DNA from: an uncultured Rhodospirillales bacterium
GTDB taxonomy: Bacteria > Pseudomonadota > Alphaproteobacteria > CACIAM-22H2
Direction: 5' to 3'
Assembly: GCA_937926175.1 (NCBI GenBank)
Contig: CALANV010000039.1
Location: forward strand, 1 to 51,277
Length of the DNA stretch: 51,277 nt
The translations under genes were made by a program, and so were the position numbers. Position 1 is the stretch's first letter. Each line of letters opens with the position of its first letter. Of this stretch, positions 7,855 to 17,290 are shown piece after piece. Under the pieces are notes generated by a model. That model made no database searches. It was not told the origin of the DNA and saw nothing but the letters and a program-made list of their open reading frames with translations.

Positions 7855-8199
7855 CGTGGCCTCCGTTCGGCGTCGCCGGAAAAGGTTTCAGGACACGCCA
7901 TGGGCTGGCGCGTCGGCTGCTGTTGTCGCCGGTCGTGCGGGGTCGTGGGGCCTGCCGGCGAGGGTCCCCCTCGCTGTCGCGCGGGGCGGTATCGTGCCGG
8001 GAATCCGGGCCGCTTTAGGCGAAAGCGTAAACCTTCCGCCGCACCGGGCCGGAGTGCGAATCCAGCCGGGGCCTGTAGGCATGCGAGGGGGCGCCCTGTC
8101 CGTTGGCATAGGGCCGGATGATGACGTCGGCCGGCTGGTCCGATCGGCGGGGCCGCAATGCCCGGCCCACGGTCGGCGCTTCATGGGGGCGCAAACGAA
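7855..8199. other. Intergenic region between DUF1326 gene and atp operon terminator
   Basis: About 345 bases hold the DUF1326 ribosome-binding site at one end and the atp terminator just beyond the other. Open frames on both strands have no recognisable product. I see no tRNA, repeat or regulatory motif that I can name. Confidence 0.5.
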
Positions 8200-8222
8200 A
8201 AGGGCGCCCGATGGGCGCCCTT
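8200..8222 (-). terminator. Rho-independent terminator of the atp F0 operon
   Basis: A perfect 10-bp inverted repeat (AAGGGCGCCC / GGGCGCCCTT) has a 3-base loop, 25 bases after the atpF stop codon. On the - strand the stem is followed by TTTTCGTTT, giving a T-rich tail in the direction of the operon. Confidence 0.85.
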
Positions 8223-8247
8223 CCGTGTCTGTCGCCTGGACGGGTGG

Positions 8248-8736
8248 TCAGTGCAGCTTCGACGGCAGCTCGCGGATCGCCTGCTCGATGAGCGCGTCCG
8301 CCTTGGCGGCTGGCAGGCGCTCGGCGATCAGCTTTTCCGCGGCCGCGATGGCGATGTCGACGGCGGCGGCGCGAACTTCCGCGGCGGCCTGCTGTTCGGC
8401 CTGTGCGATCCGGTCCATGGCAAGCCGTTCGCGCCGGGCCAGCGACGCCTCCAGATCCTTCTGCGCCTGGGCCGTCAGGCGCTCCGCCTCGGCCTTGGCG
8501 TGGCTGACGATCTCGTCGGCCTGCTTCATGGCGTCGCGATGCTTGCGCTGATACTGCGCCAGCAGCGCCTGCGCCTCGTCGCGAAGCCGGGCCGCCTCGT
8601 CGAGTTCCTTCGCGATCCGCGCCGCGCGCGCATCGAGGGCCGTGATGACCTGCTGTCGCACCGGTTTGAAGACGGCGACGACGAAGATCGCGAAGGCGAC
8701 GGCAACCCAGGTTTCGGGCGCGGAGAATACTTCCAT
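8248..8736 (-). CDS. atpF: ATP synthase F0 subunit b
   Basis: A stalk subunit of 162 aa linking F0 to F1. It has one N-terminal membrane helix (TWVAVAFAIFVVAVF, about 9-23) and then a long charged coiled coil rich in Ala, Glu, Lys and Arg. The ATG at 8736 has AAGGAGCG upstream; frames extending further up run into the b' gene and are not used. It is the last gene of the F0 operon, before a strong terminator. Confidence 0.95.
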   Translation of the reverse strand: MEVFSAPETWVAVAFAIFVVAVFKPVRQQVITALDARAARIAKELDEAARLRDEAQALLAQYQRKHRDAMKQADEIVSHAKAEAERLTAQAQKDLEASLARRERLAMDRIAQAEQQAAAEVRAAAVDIAIAAAEKLIAERLPAAKADALIEQAIRELPSKLH

Positions 8737-8749
8737 CTTCGCCGCTCCT

Positions 8750-9349
8750 TCAGGCGTGTCCGCGGGCCGACAGCACCGCCGCGGCCGCCTTCTCGGCCTC
8801 CGCAGGCGAAACGCTCTCGCCGACCAGGCGTTCGACGATCGCCCGGGCTGCATCGCTCGCCACGGCCTGCAGATTCCGCATCGCCTCGGCCTTGGCGCTG
8901 GCGATCCGGGTTTCCGCGTCCTTGATGCGCTGGGCGAGCTGGCTGTTCAGCGCCGCCTCGCGCTCGGCCGTCTGCTTGGCAATGGCGACCTCGGTCTGGC
9001 GCAGCATCTCGCTCGCACGCGCGCGGGCTTCGGCCAGCGCCTTCTCGTATGCCGCCAGCACCGCTTCCGCCTCGGCCTTCAGCTCCGCCGCGCGGTCGAG
9101 GTCGTTGGCGATGCGCTGCTCGCGCGCCGACAGGACCTCGCCGATGCGGGGCAGCGCCACCTTCGACATCAGCAGGTAGAGGATGACGAAGGTGACCGCC
9201 AGCCAGAACAGCTGGGACGAGTACGAAGCGGGGTTGAGCTGCGGCATGCCACCGCTGCCGCCTTCCGCGGCGAGGGCCGGTGCCGCGAACAGCACGGCGG
9301 CCCCCGTCAGGGCGAGGCGCTGCAGCGATGGCAGGCGAGGCTTGTGCAT
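8750..9349 (-). CDS. atpF2: ATP synthase F0 subunit b'
   Basis: The second, diverged peripheral-stalk subunit typical of alphaproteobacteria and phototrophs (199 aa). An N-terminal hydrophobic stretch (about 12-28) resembles a signal or extra helix. The true membrane anchor is LFWLAVTFVILYLLMSKVALP (about 47-67), followed by a long coiled coil. It lies between atpE and atpF. The presence of both b and b' in one F0 operon supports an alphaproteobacterial source. Confidence 0.95.
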   Translation of the reverse strand: MHKPRLPSLQRLALTGAAVLFAAPALAAEGGSGGMPQLNPASYSSQLFWLAVTFVILYLLMSKVALPRIGEVLSAREQRIANDLDRAAELKAEAEAVLAAYEKALAEARARASEMLRQTEVAIAKQTAEREAALNSQLAQRIKDAETRIASAKAEAMRNLQAVASDAARAIVERLVGESVSPAEAEKAAAAVLSARGHA

Positions 9350-9372
9350 CGATCGTCCGTCCGATGTTCCGG

Positions 9373-9600
9373 TCAGAACACGAACAGGATCAGCATCGCG
9401 ATGACGAGCGCGAACAGCGCGATCGCTTCCGTGAGCGCGAAGCCGAGCAGCAGGTTGCCGAACACGCGCGGTGCCGCGGCCGGGTTGCGGAGCGCGCCCG
9501 CCACGAAGCTGCCGAAGATGTTGCCCATGCCGACGCCCACGCCCGCGAGCGCGAGGGTCGCGATGCCGGCACCGATCAACTTGGCCGCTGCTGGATCCAT
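9373..9600 (-). CDS. atpE: ATP synthase F0 subunit c
   Basis: The proton-carrying ring subunit: 75 aa, two membrane helices joined by the polar loop with R38-N39-P40. The proton-binding carboxylate is E58 in FALTEAIALFAL. The glycine-rich first helix (GAGIATLALAGVGVGMGN) is canonical for ring packing. The site looks proton- rather than sodium-specific, because the helix lacks the usual Na+ ligand pattern (inference). Confidence 0.97.
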   Translation of the reverse strand: MDPAAAKLIGAGIATLALAGVGVGMGNIFGSFVAGALRNPAAAPRVFGNLLLGFALTEAIALFALVIAMLILFVF

Positions 9601-9659
9601 GGTGGTCTTCCTTTCTTTCTCTTGGAGGTTTGCGAAGCGAAGGTCCGGCCCGCCGCCGC

Positions 9660-10397
9660 TCAGTGACTCAGGTTCACTGCGTCGTTGAGATAGAGGCAGG
9701 TGAGGATGGTGAAGACGTACGCCTGAAGGAAGGCGATCAGGAATTCGAGGCCGGTCAGCGCCACGACGAAGGCAAGCGGCAGCCAGCCGGCGAGAATGCC
9801 GAGCGAGACGACGAAGCCGGCGAAAACCTTCAGCATCGTGTGGCCCGCCAGCATGTTGGCGAACAAACGCACCGACAGGCTGACCGGGCGGATGAAGTAG
9901 GACAGGACCTCGATCGGGACCAGGATCGGGTAGAGCACCTTCGGCACGCCCGGCGGCACGAAGAACGACAGGAAGTGCAGGCCGTGACGGACGAAGCCGA
10001 CGATCGTGACGATCAGGAACACGACCAGCGCCAGCGCGAACGTCACGATGATGTGCGACGTGGTCGTGAAGCTGTACGGGATCATGCCGAGCAGGTTCCC
10101 GAACAGGATGAACATGAACAGCGAGAACACGAAGGGGAAGTACTGGCGCCCCTCGCTGCCCACGTTCTCGCGAAGCATGTTGGCGATGAATTCGTAGGAA
10201 AGCTCGGCGACCGATTGCAGCCGACCCGGCACCATGGCGCGGCCGCGCATGCCGAAGGTCATCAGCGCGGTGATCAGCATCACGGCGATGACCATGAACA
10301 GGGCCGAGTTCGTGAAGGAAATGTCGATGTCCCCGATATGCATGGGGACGAGAGGCTTGATCTCGAACTGCTCAAGCGGGCTGTGATTCTGCGCCAC
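9660..10397 (-). CDS. atpB: ATP synthase F0 subunit a
   Basis: The stator subunit with the proton half-channels: 245 aa with about five to six membrane segments. The essential arginine is R177 in SLSVRLFANMLAGH. Other family hallmarks are QSVAELSYEFI and FGNLLGMIPYSF. It follows atpI after 12 bases and precedes atpE. Confidence 0.97.
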   Translation of the reverse strand: MAQNHSPLEQFEIKPLVPMHIGDIDISFTNSALFMVIAVMLITALMTFGMRGRAMVPGRLQSVAELSYEFIANMLRENVGSEGRQYFPFVFSLFMFILFGNLLGMIPYSFTTTSHIIVTFALALVVFLIVTIVGFVRHGLHFLSFFVPPGVPKVLYPILVPIEVLSYFIRPVSLSVRLFANMLAGHTMLKVFAGFVVSLGILAGWLPLAFVVALTGLEFLIAFLQAYVFTILTCLYLNDAVNLSH

Positions 10398-10409
10398 GAC
10401 CGATCCCGT

Positions 10410-10754
10410 TCAACCGCTGCCGGCACCGTTGCCCGGCTCGTCCGACCGATACCTCGCCTCCGCCTCCGCGGCGATCCGCCGCGTCACGCGATAGGCATTC
10501 GAAATGCCGGCCGCGAACCCGAGGATGAGCATCGCGATCAGCAGCCATGGACGCGTCCCGAACAGCTGATCGAAGAACCAGCCGAGACCGGCCCCGACCA
10601 GGACGCCCGCCAGCATTTCCACCAAAACGCGATATCCCACGCCGAACTGGCGTGTCTGCGACTCCGGTTGCCGGCCGGGACGGCGGTTCTCCTGCGCGCG
10701 GCGCAAGCGCTCGCCGAGTTCTTCCAGAGATGGCGGCCGCTTGTCTTCGCTCAT
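10410..10754 (-). CDS. atpI: AtpI-family F0 assembly protein
   Basis: A 114-aa protein with a charged N-terminus and two membrane helices (about residues 45-63 and 70-88) carrying GYRVLVEMLAGVLVGAGLGW. AtpI-type proteins assist c-ring assembly or ion uptake. I chose ATG 10754 (SEDKRPPSLEELGERLRRA follows), which matches family N-termini; the upstream part of the frame is unlike coding sequence. It is the first gene of the F0 operon; F1 genes are not in this window, as usual in alphaproteobacteria where F0 and F1 operons are separate. Confidence 0.9.
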   Translation of the reverse strand: MSEDKRPPSLEELGERLRRAQENRRPGRQPESQTRQFGVGYRVLVEMLAGVLVGAGLGWFFDQLFGTRPWLLIAMLILGFAAGISNAYRVTRRIAAEAEARYRSDEPGNGAGSG

Positions 10755-10995
10755 CGCGCCCGATGCCCGCCCGCGTCCCCGAACCTCGGGGGGCGCGCCC
10801 AAGCGGCGCGCACCATAAGGGGGGTGTCATGGGGTGTCAAGGCCGAAAACCTCGGCCTAAGCGCGTGAAAATCAAACAAAAACCGGCCCCTTTCGCGAAT
10901 GCAGCATCGACCGGCCGAAACCGGCGCCGCCGGCCGTGCCTCGTCAACGCGAAACGGACACGGCCGGCACCGGATTCCCGGCACCTGTTGCCGGC
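10755..10995. other. Intergenic region upstream of atpI, downstream of smc
   Basis: This 241-base gap contains two hairpin-forming elements. One is AGGCCGA/TCGGCCT (10840-10858, 5-base loop). The other is a 10-bp inverted repeat GCCGGCCGTG/CACGGCCGGC (10929-10968, 20-base loop), close after the smc stop. AT-rich sequence at 10868-10884 could hold the atp promoter on the - strand, but I cannot define -35 and -10 boxes. Confidence 0.45.
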
Positions 10996-13900
10996 TCAGG
11001 CGGTGGCGCGCATCGCCTCGGCGCTGGCGAGGTCGACCGAGACGAGCTGCGAGACGCCGCGCTCGGCCATGGTCACGCCGAACAGGCGGTCCATGCGCGC
11101 CATCGTCATGCGGTGGTGGGTGACGACGATGAAGCGCGTGCCGGTCGTGTCCGCGATGTGCTCCAGCAGCGTGCAGAAGCGGTCGACGTTGGCGTCGTCG
11201 AGCGGCGCGTCGACCTCGTCCAGCACGCAGATCGGCGCCGGGTTGGACAGGAACACGGCGAAGAGCAGGGCAAGCGCGGTCAGCGCCTGCTCGCCGCCCG
11301 AGAGCAGCGACAGCGTCTGCAGCTTCTTGCCCGGCGGGCTCGCCATGACCTCGAGGCCGGCTTCGAGCGGATCGACCTCGCGCGGCGGCTGGTCCGGCGC
11401 TTCCGGCGGCAGCGTGGTCGCAAGCGAAAGATGCGCCCGGCCGCCGCCGAACAGCTTCACGAACAGTTCCTGGAAGTGCTTGTTGACCTTCTCGAACGCG
11501 GCCAGCAGGCGGTCGCGGCCCTCGCGGTTCAGGCTGGAGATGCCCTGGCGCAGCTTGGCGATCGCCTTGACCAGATCGTCCTTCTCACTCTGCAGCGTAC
11601 CGATCTGCTGCTCGAGTTCGGCCGCTTCCTGCTCGGCGCGCAGGTTGACCGGCCCCATGGTGTCGCGCTCCTTGATCAGGCGCTCGAGCCGGTTCTCGAT
11701 CTGCTGCAGCGTCGGCAGTTCGTCGTCGGGATCGACGCCGCCGGCCGCCAGGGTCTCCTCGGGCGCGCAGTCCAGCCGCTCGCGGATGCGCTGTGTCAGC
11801 TCGACGAGGACCTGTTCCGACTGCTGCAGCGCCGCCTCGCAGCGGACGCGCTCCTCGCGCGCGGTGACGAGTTCGGCCTCGATCGCCTTCAGACGCCGGT
11901 CGGCTTCGCTCGCCGCATTCTCCGCGGCGGCAAGCGCGTCGGCGGCCGCCTTGCGTCGCTGTTCCGCCTCTTCGAGCTTGGCGAACAGCGCGCTGCGCTC
12001 GGCCGCGATCTCGGCCGGCCGGCCGGCGAGCTGGTCACGCTCCTGCTCGGCTTGTGCGATGCGTTCGGCCAGGACTTCGATCTGACGCTGCGCGCTTTCG
12101 GCGCGCTGACGCCATTGCGCCTCCTCGCGCTCGATCGCCGCGACGCGCTGCCGGCGCTGATCGGCCTCGCGCGCGAGGCGATGCACAGTCGCCTGCAATT
12201 CCGTGAGCTTGGCCCGTTCGGCGGCGAGCGCGGCACGGTCCTGCTGAAGCTGCTCGCGCGCAGCACTCGGGTCGGGAATCTCGGCGAACTTCGCCTCGGC
12301 GGCCTGATGGCGCGACTCGTGATCGGCGAGGTCGGCCTTGAGCCGCTCGACCTGCTCGACCAGGGCCGCGAGCTTCGCCGACTGCGCCGCGACGGCGCGC
12401 GCGAGCGCCGCCTGCGCCTCGCGCGCGGCCTGTGATTCGGCAAACGCCTTGCGGGCCGCTTCCCGCGCAGCCGCGTCCTGGGCTTCGGCGGCGCGGCCGG
12501 CTTCGACTGCGCGCTGGAACCGCGCCTGAGCGGCTTCGGTCGCGATCTGCGCCGCGGTGCGCATCGGCTCCAGCTCGGCCAGGCGGTTGCGTTGCGCAAG
12601 CCGCGTCGCGGCCGCAGTCGGGGTCCCCGACTTCACGGTGAAGCCGTCCCAACGCCAGAGGGCGCCGTTGCGGCTGACGAGGCGCTGCCCCTGCTTGAGC
12701 TCGCGCGCGATGATCGCGCCGGACTCTTCGTCGGCGACGACGCCGATCTGCGACAGGCGGCGCGCCAGCGCGGGCGGACCGCTCACATACTCGGACAGCG
12801 GCGTCGCACCGGTCGGCAATGGCGGCGCCTCGTCGGCGATGTCGACCACGCGCCAGTGCACGGGCGCGGACGCATCGAGCGGTGCGGCCAGATCGTCGCC
12901 CAGCGCGGCGCCGAGGGCCGTCTCGTAGCCGGGCGTCACGCGGATCTGGTCGATCACAGGCGCGAACAGGTCGCCGGTGCCGCCCGCATCGAGAATGCGG
13001 GCAAGCCCCTTCATCTCGGCGTCGATGCGGGCGAGCTCCGCCTCGGCATTGCGCAGCGCCTCGCGTGCGCCGCGCTCTTCTTCCTGGGCGGCGCGGCGCG
13101 CGGCCTCGGCGGCCTCGGCGGCCTGCTTCGCCTGTTCGACGGCGGCGTCCGCGGCCTGGACGCGCGCTTCCGCTTCCGCGTGGCGGGCCTCGTCGATGGC
13201 GGATGCCTCGACCTGCGCGCGCTCGGCCTCGGCGTCGATCAGCCGCTGTTTCAGGCGGGCGATGCGGTCGGCGAGGTCGGCGATCGTGCGCCGGAGCGCG
13301 CTGCGCTCGGCCTCGGCGGCGGCGACCGCTTCGGTGGCGCGGGCGATCTCGGCATCGCGCGTTTCGACCAGGTCACGCTGCGCGTTGAGGGCGTTTTCCG
13401 CCTCGCGGCGCTGGTCGTCGGCGGTCGCATCGGCCTCGGCGATGGCTTTCCGCTCCTCGGCAAGGCGCGCGAGTGCGGCGTCCGCGTCCGCCGCCTGATG
13501 ACGCTCGCGTTCGACGTCGGCGCGGAACTGCGCAAGGCGTTCCTCGGCCTGCCGTAGCGCCGCCGCGACCCGCGTCTCTTCGGCCTCGAGCTGTTCCTGG
13601 GCGATGGTCAGCCGCGCGAGTGCGGCCGCCTCCTCGGCTTCCTTCTTGCGCAGCTCCGGAAGCTGCGCCTGTGCGTCGGCGAGATGCGTCGAGGCCTCGG
13701 CGGCGCGTCCGGTGATCTCGGCGACGATGCGCTCCGCCTCGGCGAGTCGGGCTGCCGCCGCGTCGCGGGCCGCCGTCGCGTCACGCCAGCGCAGGGTGTA
13801 GAGGATCGCCTCGGCGCGGCGGATCATGTCGCTCATGTTGCGGTAGCGCGCGGCTTGGCGGGCCTGCTTCTTCAGCCCCTGATACTGCGTATCGAGGGTG

Positions 13901-14496
13901 CGCAGCACGTCGTCGAGCCGCGCGAGATTCGCCTCGGCGGCCTTGAGCTTCAGTTCTGCCTCGTGCCGGCGCGAGTGAAGCCCGCTGATGCCGGCCGCCT
14001 CCTCGAGCAACGCGCGGCGCTCGGTCGGCTTGGCGTTGATGATGGCACCGATGCGGCCCTGGCTCACCAGCGCGGGCGAGTGGGCGCCCGTGGCGATGTC
14101 GGCGAAGAAAAGCTGCACGTCGCGGGCGCGCGCCTCACGGCCAGCGATGCGGTAGGCGGAGCCCTGGCCGCGCTCGATCCGGCGCGTGATCTCGATCTCG
14201 GTCAGGTCGTTGTAGGCCGGCGGCGCCTTGCGATCGGGGTTCTCGATGACGAGCGCGACCTCGGCCACGTTGCGCGGCGGACGGCTCGTCGTGCCGGCGA
14301 AGATGACGTCATCCATCTCACCGCCGCGCATCTGCTTGGCGCGGTTCTCGCCCATCACCCAGCGCAGCGCCTCGACCAGGTTCGACTTGCCGCAGCCGTT
14401 CGGGCCGACGATGCCCGTCAGTCCCGGCTGGATGACGAACTCGGTCGGCTCGACGAAGGATTTGAAGCCGACGAGGCGAAGTTTGGCGAAATGCAT
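10996..14496 (-). CDS. smc: Chromosome segregation protein SMC
   Basis: The condensin ATPase that compacts and helps segregate chromosomes: 1166 aa. The N-terminal head has Walker A GPNGCGKSN (G31-N39). Two long Ala/Glu/Arg-rich coiled coils flank a hinge (about 500-640). The C-terminal head has the signature LLSGGEQALTALALLFA and Walker B ICVLDEVDAPLDDANVDRF. The length is normal for an alphaproteobacterial SMC and no break is seen. Its very high GC and coiled-coil content leaves long spurious open frames on the other strand. Confidence 0.97.
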   Translation of the reverse strand: MHFAKLRLVGFKSFVEPTEFVIQPGLTGIVGPNGCGKSNLVEALRWVMGENRAKQMRGGEMDDVIFAGTTSRPPRNVAEVALVIENPDRKAPPAYNDLTEIEITRRIERGQGSAYRIAGREARARDVQLFFADIATGAHSPALVSQGRIGAIINAKPTERRALLEEAAGISGLHSRRHEAELKLKAAEANLARLDDVLRTLDTQYQGLKKQARQAARYRNMSDMIRRAEAILYTLRWRDATAARDAAAARLAEAERIVAEITGRAAEASTHLADAQAQLPELRKKEAEEAAALARLTIAQEQLEAEETRVAAALRQAEERLAQFRADVERERHQAADADAALARLAEERKAIAEADATADDQRREAENALNAQRDLVETRDAEIARATEAVAAAEAERSALRRTIADLADRIARLKQRLIDAEAERAQVEASAIDEARHAEAEARVQAADAAVEQAKQAAEAAEAARRAAQEEERGAREALRNAEAELARIDAEMKGLARILDAGGTGDLFAPVIDQIRVTPGYETALGAALGDDLAAPLDASAPVHWRVVDIADEAPPLPTGATPLSEYVSGPPALARRLSQIGVVADEESGAIIARELKQGQRLVSRNGALWRWDGFTVKSGTPTAAATRLAQRNRLAELEPMRTAAQIATEAAQARFQRAVEAGRAAEAQDAAAREAARKAFAESQAAREAQAALARAVAAQSAKLAALVEQVERLKADLADHESRHQAAEAKFAEIPDPSAAREQLQQDRAALAAERAKLTELQATVHRLAREADQRRQRVAAIEREEAQWRQRAESAQRQIEVLAERIAQAEQERDQLAGRPAEIAAERSALFAKLEEAEQRRKAAADALAAAENAASEADRRLKAIEAELVTAREERVRCEAALQQSEQVLVELTQRIRERLDCAPEETLAAGGVDPDDELPTLQQIENRLERLIKERDTMGPVNLRAEQEAAELEQQIGTLQSEKDDLVKAIAKLRQGISSLNREGRDRLLAAFEKVNKHFQELFVKLFGGGRAHLSLATTLPPEAPDQPPREVDPLEAGLEVMASPPGKKLQTLSLLSGGEQALTALALLFAVFLSNPAPICVLDEVDAPLDDANVDRFCTLLEHIADTTGTRFIVVTHHRMTMARMDRLFGVTMAERGVSQLVSVDLASAEAMRATA

Positions 14497-14626
14497 GCGG
14501 GGAGTCCTGTCGGATCTCGTTCTTGTCGTCAGACGGCTCGGAACTTGGTCCGGACCCGGCGGCCCGGCACGCGGCAGCAGGCGATTACCACGGCGATCTG
14601 CGGGTTGCCGAACACGATCGTCGTGA

Positions 14627-15361
14627 TCATGAGCGGCCCAGGAGCGGTTTGATCACCTTCTCGATCTCCTCGAAGCTGAGGGCGCCCGAATATTTCCTGT
14701 CGTTGATGATCAGCGTCGGCGTCGAATTGACCTGGAACTTCTGCTCGCCGGTCAGGCGCTGCTGCAGCACCGCGTCCTCGACCGATCTGTTCGCGAGACA
14801 GGCATCGGACTGCGCCTCGGTCACGCCGCCGATCCGGGCCAGGCGTTTGAGCGCGGCGATCATCCGGTTCGGGTCGCTTCCGGCCGCCCAGCTCGACTGC
14901 TGCTGAAAGAATACGTCGAGGAAGGCGAAGCTGCGCGCCGGTTCGACGCAGCGCGCGATCATCGCCGCGGCGAGCGCGACGCGGTCGAGCGGGAAGTCCC
15001 GGTAGATCAGCTTGACCTGGCCGGTGTCGATATAGGTCTCCTTGAGCTTCGGCAGCGTCTTGGTGTGGAAGGCGGCGCAGTGCGGGCAGGTGAGGGACGC
15101 GTACTCGACGATCGTGACAGGGGCATCGGCCGCACCCATGATCAGGTCGCCGTCCTCCCGCCGCGGGGCGAGCTTCGCCGGGTCGACCGCCGCGGCCGGG
15201 GTCGCGTCGGCCTGCGCAACCATGACGGGTGTCGCCGCCGTGAGGGCGGTGGCCTCTAAGGCCGCGTCCATTCCCCCGGATTCCAGGGACGCGGCATGGA
15301 CGGCCGGGGCGAAAGACAGGGCCGCCACAACAACCAACGATAGTTTCGTGCCGATACGCAT
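14627..15361 (-). CDS. DsbA-family thiol-disulfide oxidoreductase
   Basis: A periplasmic thioredoxin-fold protein of 244 aa. It has a signal peptide (about 1-23, cleavage after VHA), a linker, then the redox motif C92-P-H-C95 in YASLTCPHCAAFHTKTLP. The cis-Pro region is STPTLIIND near the C-terminus. The CPHC motif and lack of a dimerisation domain resemble DsbA proteins of the BdbD/ScsC-like clade rather than DsbC. The substrate is unknown. It sits between dciA and smc, a gene order seen in several alphaproteobacteria. Confidence 0.92.
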   Translation of the reverse strand: MRIGTKLSLVVVAALSFAPAVHAASLESGGMDAALEATALTAATPVMVAQADATPAAAVDPAKLAPRREDGDLIMGAADAPVTIVEYASLTCPHCAAFHTKTLPKLKETYIDTGQVKLIYRDFPLDRVALAAAMIARCVEPARSFAFLDVFFQQQSSWAAGSDPNRMIAALKRLARIGGVTEAQSDACLANRSVEDAVLQQRLTGEQKFQVNSTPTLIINDRKYSGALSFEEIEKVIKPLLGRS

Positions 15362-15463
15362 GGGTGCCTACCAGATCTTGTATCCTATCGGGTTAGTGCG
15401 GCGGTCCACAAGGTTAATTCCGGCCCCGGGCGCGCGGCGGGCGGCCCGGTTTCCGGCCAGGCT

Positions 15464-15976
15464 TCACGTCTCGTCGTCGACGCCGTGGCCGGCCAGGGCG
15501 GACTCCGCCGCCAGATCCTCGCGGGCGATCGACCGGCCGAGCCGTTCGAGTGCCTCACGCAGCGCGGGGTCTTCGATGGCCGAGACGGCCTTCCGGATGG
15601 CCTGGTCCGCGCCGGGGGGCAGCGGCGGCAGCCGTCGGGGCGGGCGCCGCGCCGGGTTCGGCAGCGGCGCGTGGATGAGCTTGAGCCGGTCGACCGCCCG
15701 GGCACCCAGATAGGTATTGATCCGCTCGATGATCTGCGGGGCCATGTGCTGCAGCTCGGCCGCCGCGGCGCCGGTGACGCGGACGCTCAAGAGTCCGCCA
15801 GTGTTGGCACCCGGCGACGGCGTGAGCTTCTCGGGCATCGTTTCGGCCGCGAGCGACGGTCCGACGATGTTGGCCCATTCCGCGATCAGCGCGGCATAGG
15901 CGCGTCCGCGCTTCTCGAGCACGGTCTTCGTGATCTTCGGCAGTGTCGCGCCGAGCGCGCGCGGGCCCATCGTCAC
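15464..15976 (-). CDS. dciA: DciA-like DUF721 protein
   Basis: A 170-aa protein with the DUF721 domain (about 10-105), recognisable by AALIAEWANIVGPSLAAETM and LSVRVTGAAAAELQHMAPQI. DUF721 includes DciA, which loads the replicative helicase DnaB in bacteria without DnaC, so this is the likely role. The C-terminal part is proline-rich and variable. The start faces that of mutY, with only 45 bases between the two start codons, so the promoters must overlap. Confidence 0.85.
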   Translation of the reverse strand: MTMGPRALGATLPKITKTVLEKRGRAYAALIAEWANIVGPSLAAETMPEKLTPSPGANTGGLLSVRVTGAAAAELQHMAPQIIERINTYLGARAVDRLKLIHAPLPNPARRPPRRLPPLPPGADQAIRKAVSAIEDPALREALERLGRSIAREDLAAESALAGHGVDDET

Positions 15977-16021
15977 CTGTCCGCCGCAACGGGGATCGAA
16001 TCCTGTATATCGTAGGGGCCG

Positions 16022-17149
16022 ATGTCACGCCGCACAACGACAGCGCACCGGAATTCACGCATCGCCGCCGCGACCGATGCCGCGAGCGCCGAACTTCTCG
16101 CGTGGTACGACCGCCATGCGCGCGTGCTGCCGTGGCGGGCCCGGCCGCCGGAGCGGCCCGACCCCTACCGCGTCTGGCTCGCCGAGATCATGCTGCAGCA
16201 GACGACCGTGGCGACCGTCGGCCCGTATTTTCGCGAATTCGTCGCGCGCTGGCCGTCGGTTCACGATCTCGCCGCGGCCCCGCTCGACGAGGTGCTGACG
16301 GCGTGGGCCGGCCTCGGCTACTACGCGCGGGCGCGCAATCTTCACAAATGCGCGCAGGTCGTCGTGCGGGACTACGGCGGGCGCTTTCCGGACACTGAAG
16401 ACGAGCTGCGGCGCCTGCCGGGTATCGGTCCCTATACTGCGGCCGCCATCGCCGCCATCGCCTTCGATCGTCCGGCGGTCGTCGTCGACGGCAATGTCGA
16501 GCGCGTGATGTCCCGCGTGTTCGCGATCGAAACGCCGCTGCCGGCCGCCAAGCCGGCGATCCGCGCCGCCGCGGCCTTGCTCGCGCCCACGGCGCGCACG
16601 GGCGATTACGCGCAGGCGCTGATGGATCTGGGCGCCACGATCTGCACGCCGCGGGCGCCGCGCTGCATTCTCTGCCCGTGGTCGGCGCGCTGCGCGGCGC
16701 GCCGTCTCGGCACGCCCGAGACGTTTCCGCGCAAGGCCGCCAAGGCGGTCCGGCCGCAGCGCCATGGCGTCGCGTTCCTCCTGCTCGGGCCGGACGGGTC
16801 CATCTGGCTCCGGCGGCGGCCCGAACGGGGCCTCCTCGGCGGCATGATGGAGGTCCCGTCGACGGACTGGACGGCGGACGCCCCGAGCAGGCCCGCGGCG
16901 CGTCGGGCAGCACCGTGCGCGGCGGACTGGCGCGAGCTCGAGGGCCACGTCTCGCACGGCTTCACGCACTTCGACCTGTCGCTGAAGGTCTGGATCGGCC
17001 GGGCCCCGGCCGACGCGGTGCCCGATGGTGCCGGTCTGTGGGTGCCGATCGACAGGCTCGGCGACGTCGCCCTGCCGACCCTCATGCGCAAGGTGATCGC
17101 GCATGGTCTTGCCGGCGCCGCTGTCCCGCACGCGGACGGCGGCGAATAG
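16022..17149 (+). CDS. mutY: A/G-specific adenine glycosylase MutY
   Basis: Removes adenine mispaired with 8-oxoguanine or G. The protein has 375 aa. The catalytic Glu is E55 in EIMLQQTTV, the helix-hairpin-helix is LPGIGPYTA (132-140), and the catalytic Asp is D156 in VVVDGNVERV. The Fe-S cluster ligands C208, C215, C218 and C224 show the C-x6-C-x2-C-x5-C spacing. The C-terminal third is the Nudix-like lesion-recognition domain (HGVAFLLLGPDGSIWLRRRP onward). Nothing is missing. Confidence 0.96.
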   Translation: MSRRTTTAHRNSRIAAATDAASAELLAWYDRHARVLPWRARPPERPDPYRVWLAEIMLQQTTVATVGPYFREFVARWPSVHDLAAAPLDEVLTAWAGLGYYARARNLHKCAQVVVRDYGGRFPDTEDELRRLPGIGPYTAAAIAAIAFDRPAVVVDGNVERVMSRVFAIETPLPAAKPAIRAAAALLAPTARTGDYAQALMDLGATICTPRAPRCILCPWSARCAARRLGTPETFPRKAAKAVRPQRHGVAFLLLGPDGSIWLRRRPERGLLGGMMEVPSTDWTADAPSRPAARRAAPCAADWRELEGHVSHGFTHFDLSLKVWIGRAPADAVPDGAGLWVPIDRLGDVALPTLMRKVIAHGLAGAAVPHADGGE

Positions 17150-17290
17150 CGTCGGCGAGGGGGCGCGCCGTCGGGCTCCAATTTGTCGGAGCGGCCGATT
17201 TTTGCGTTTTGTCCGTTGCTTCAACTTTTGATTGCAGTAATTTACATTTTTGCAACCATTTCCGGGCCATTGTTGCGTCGTTTCCAGGGT

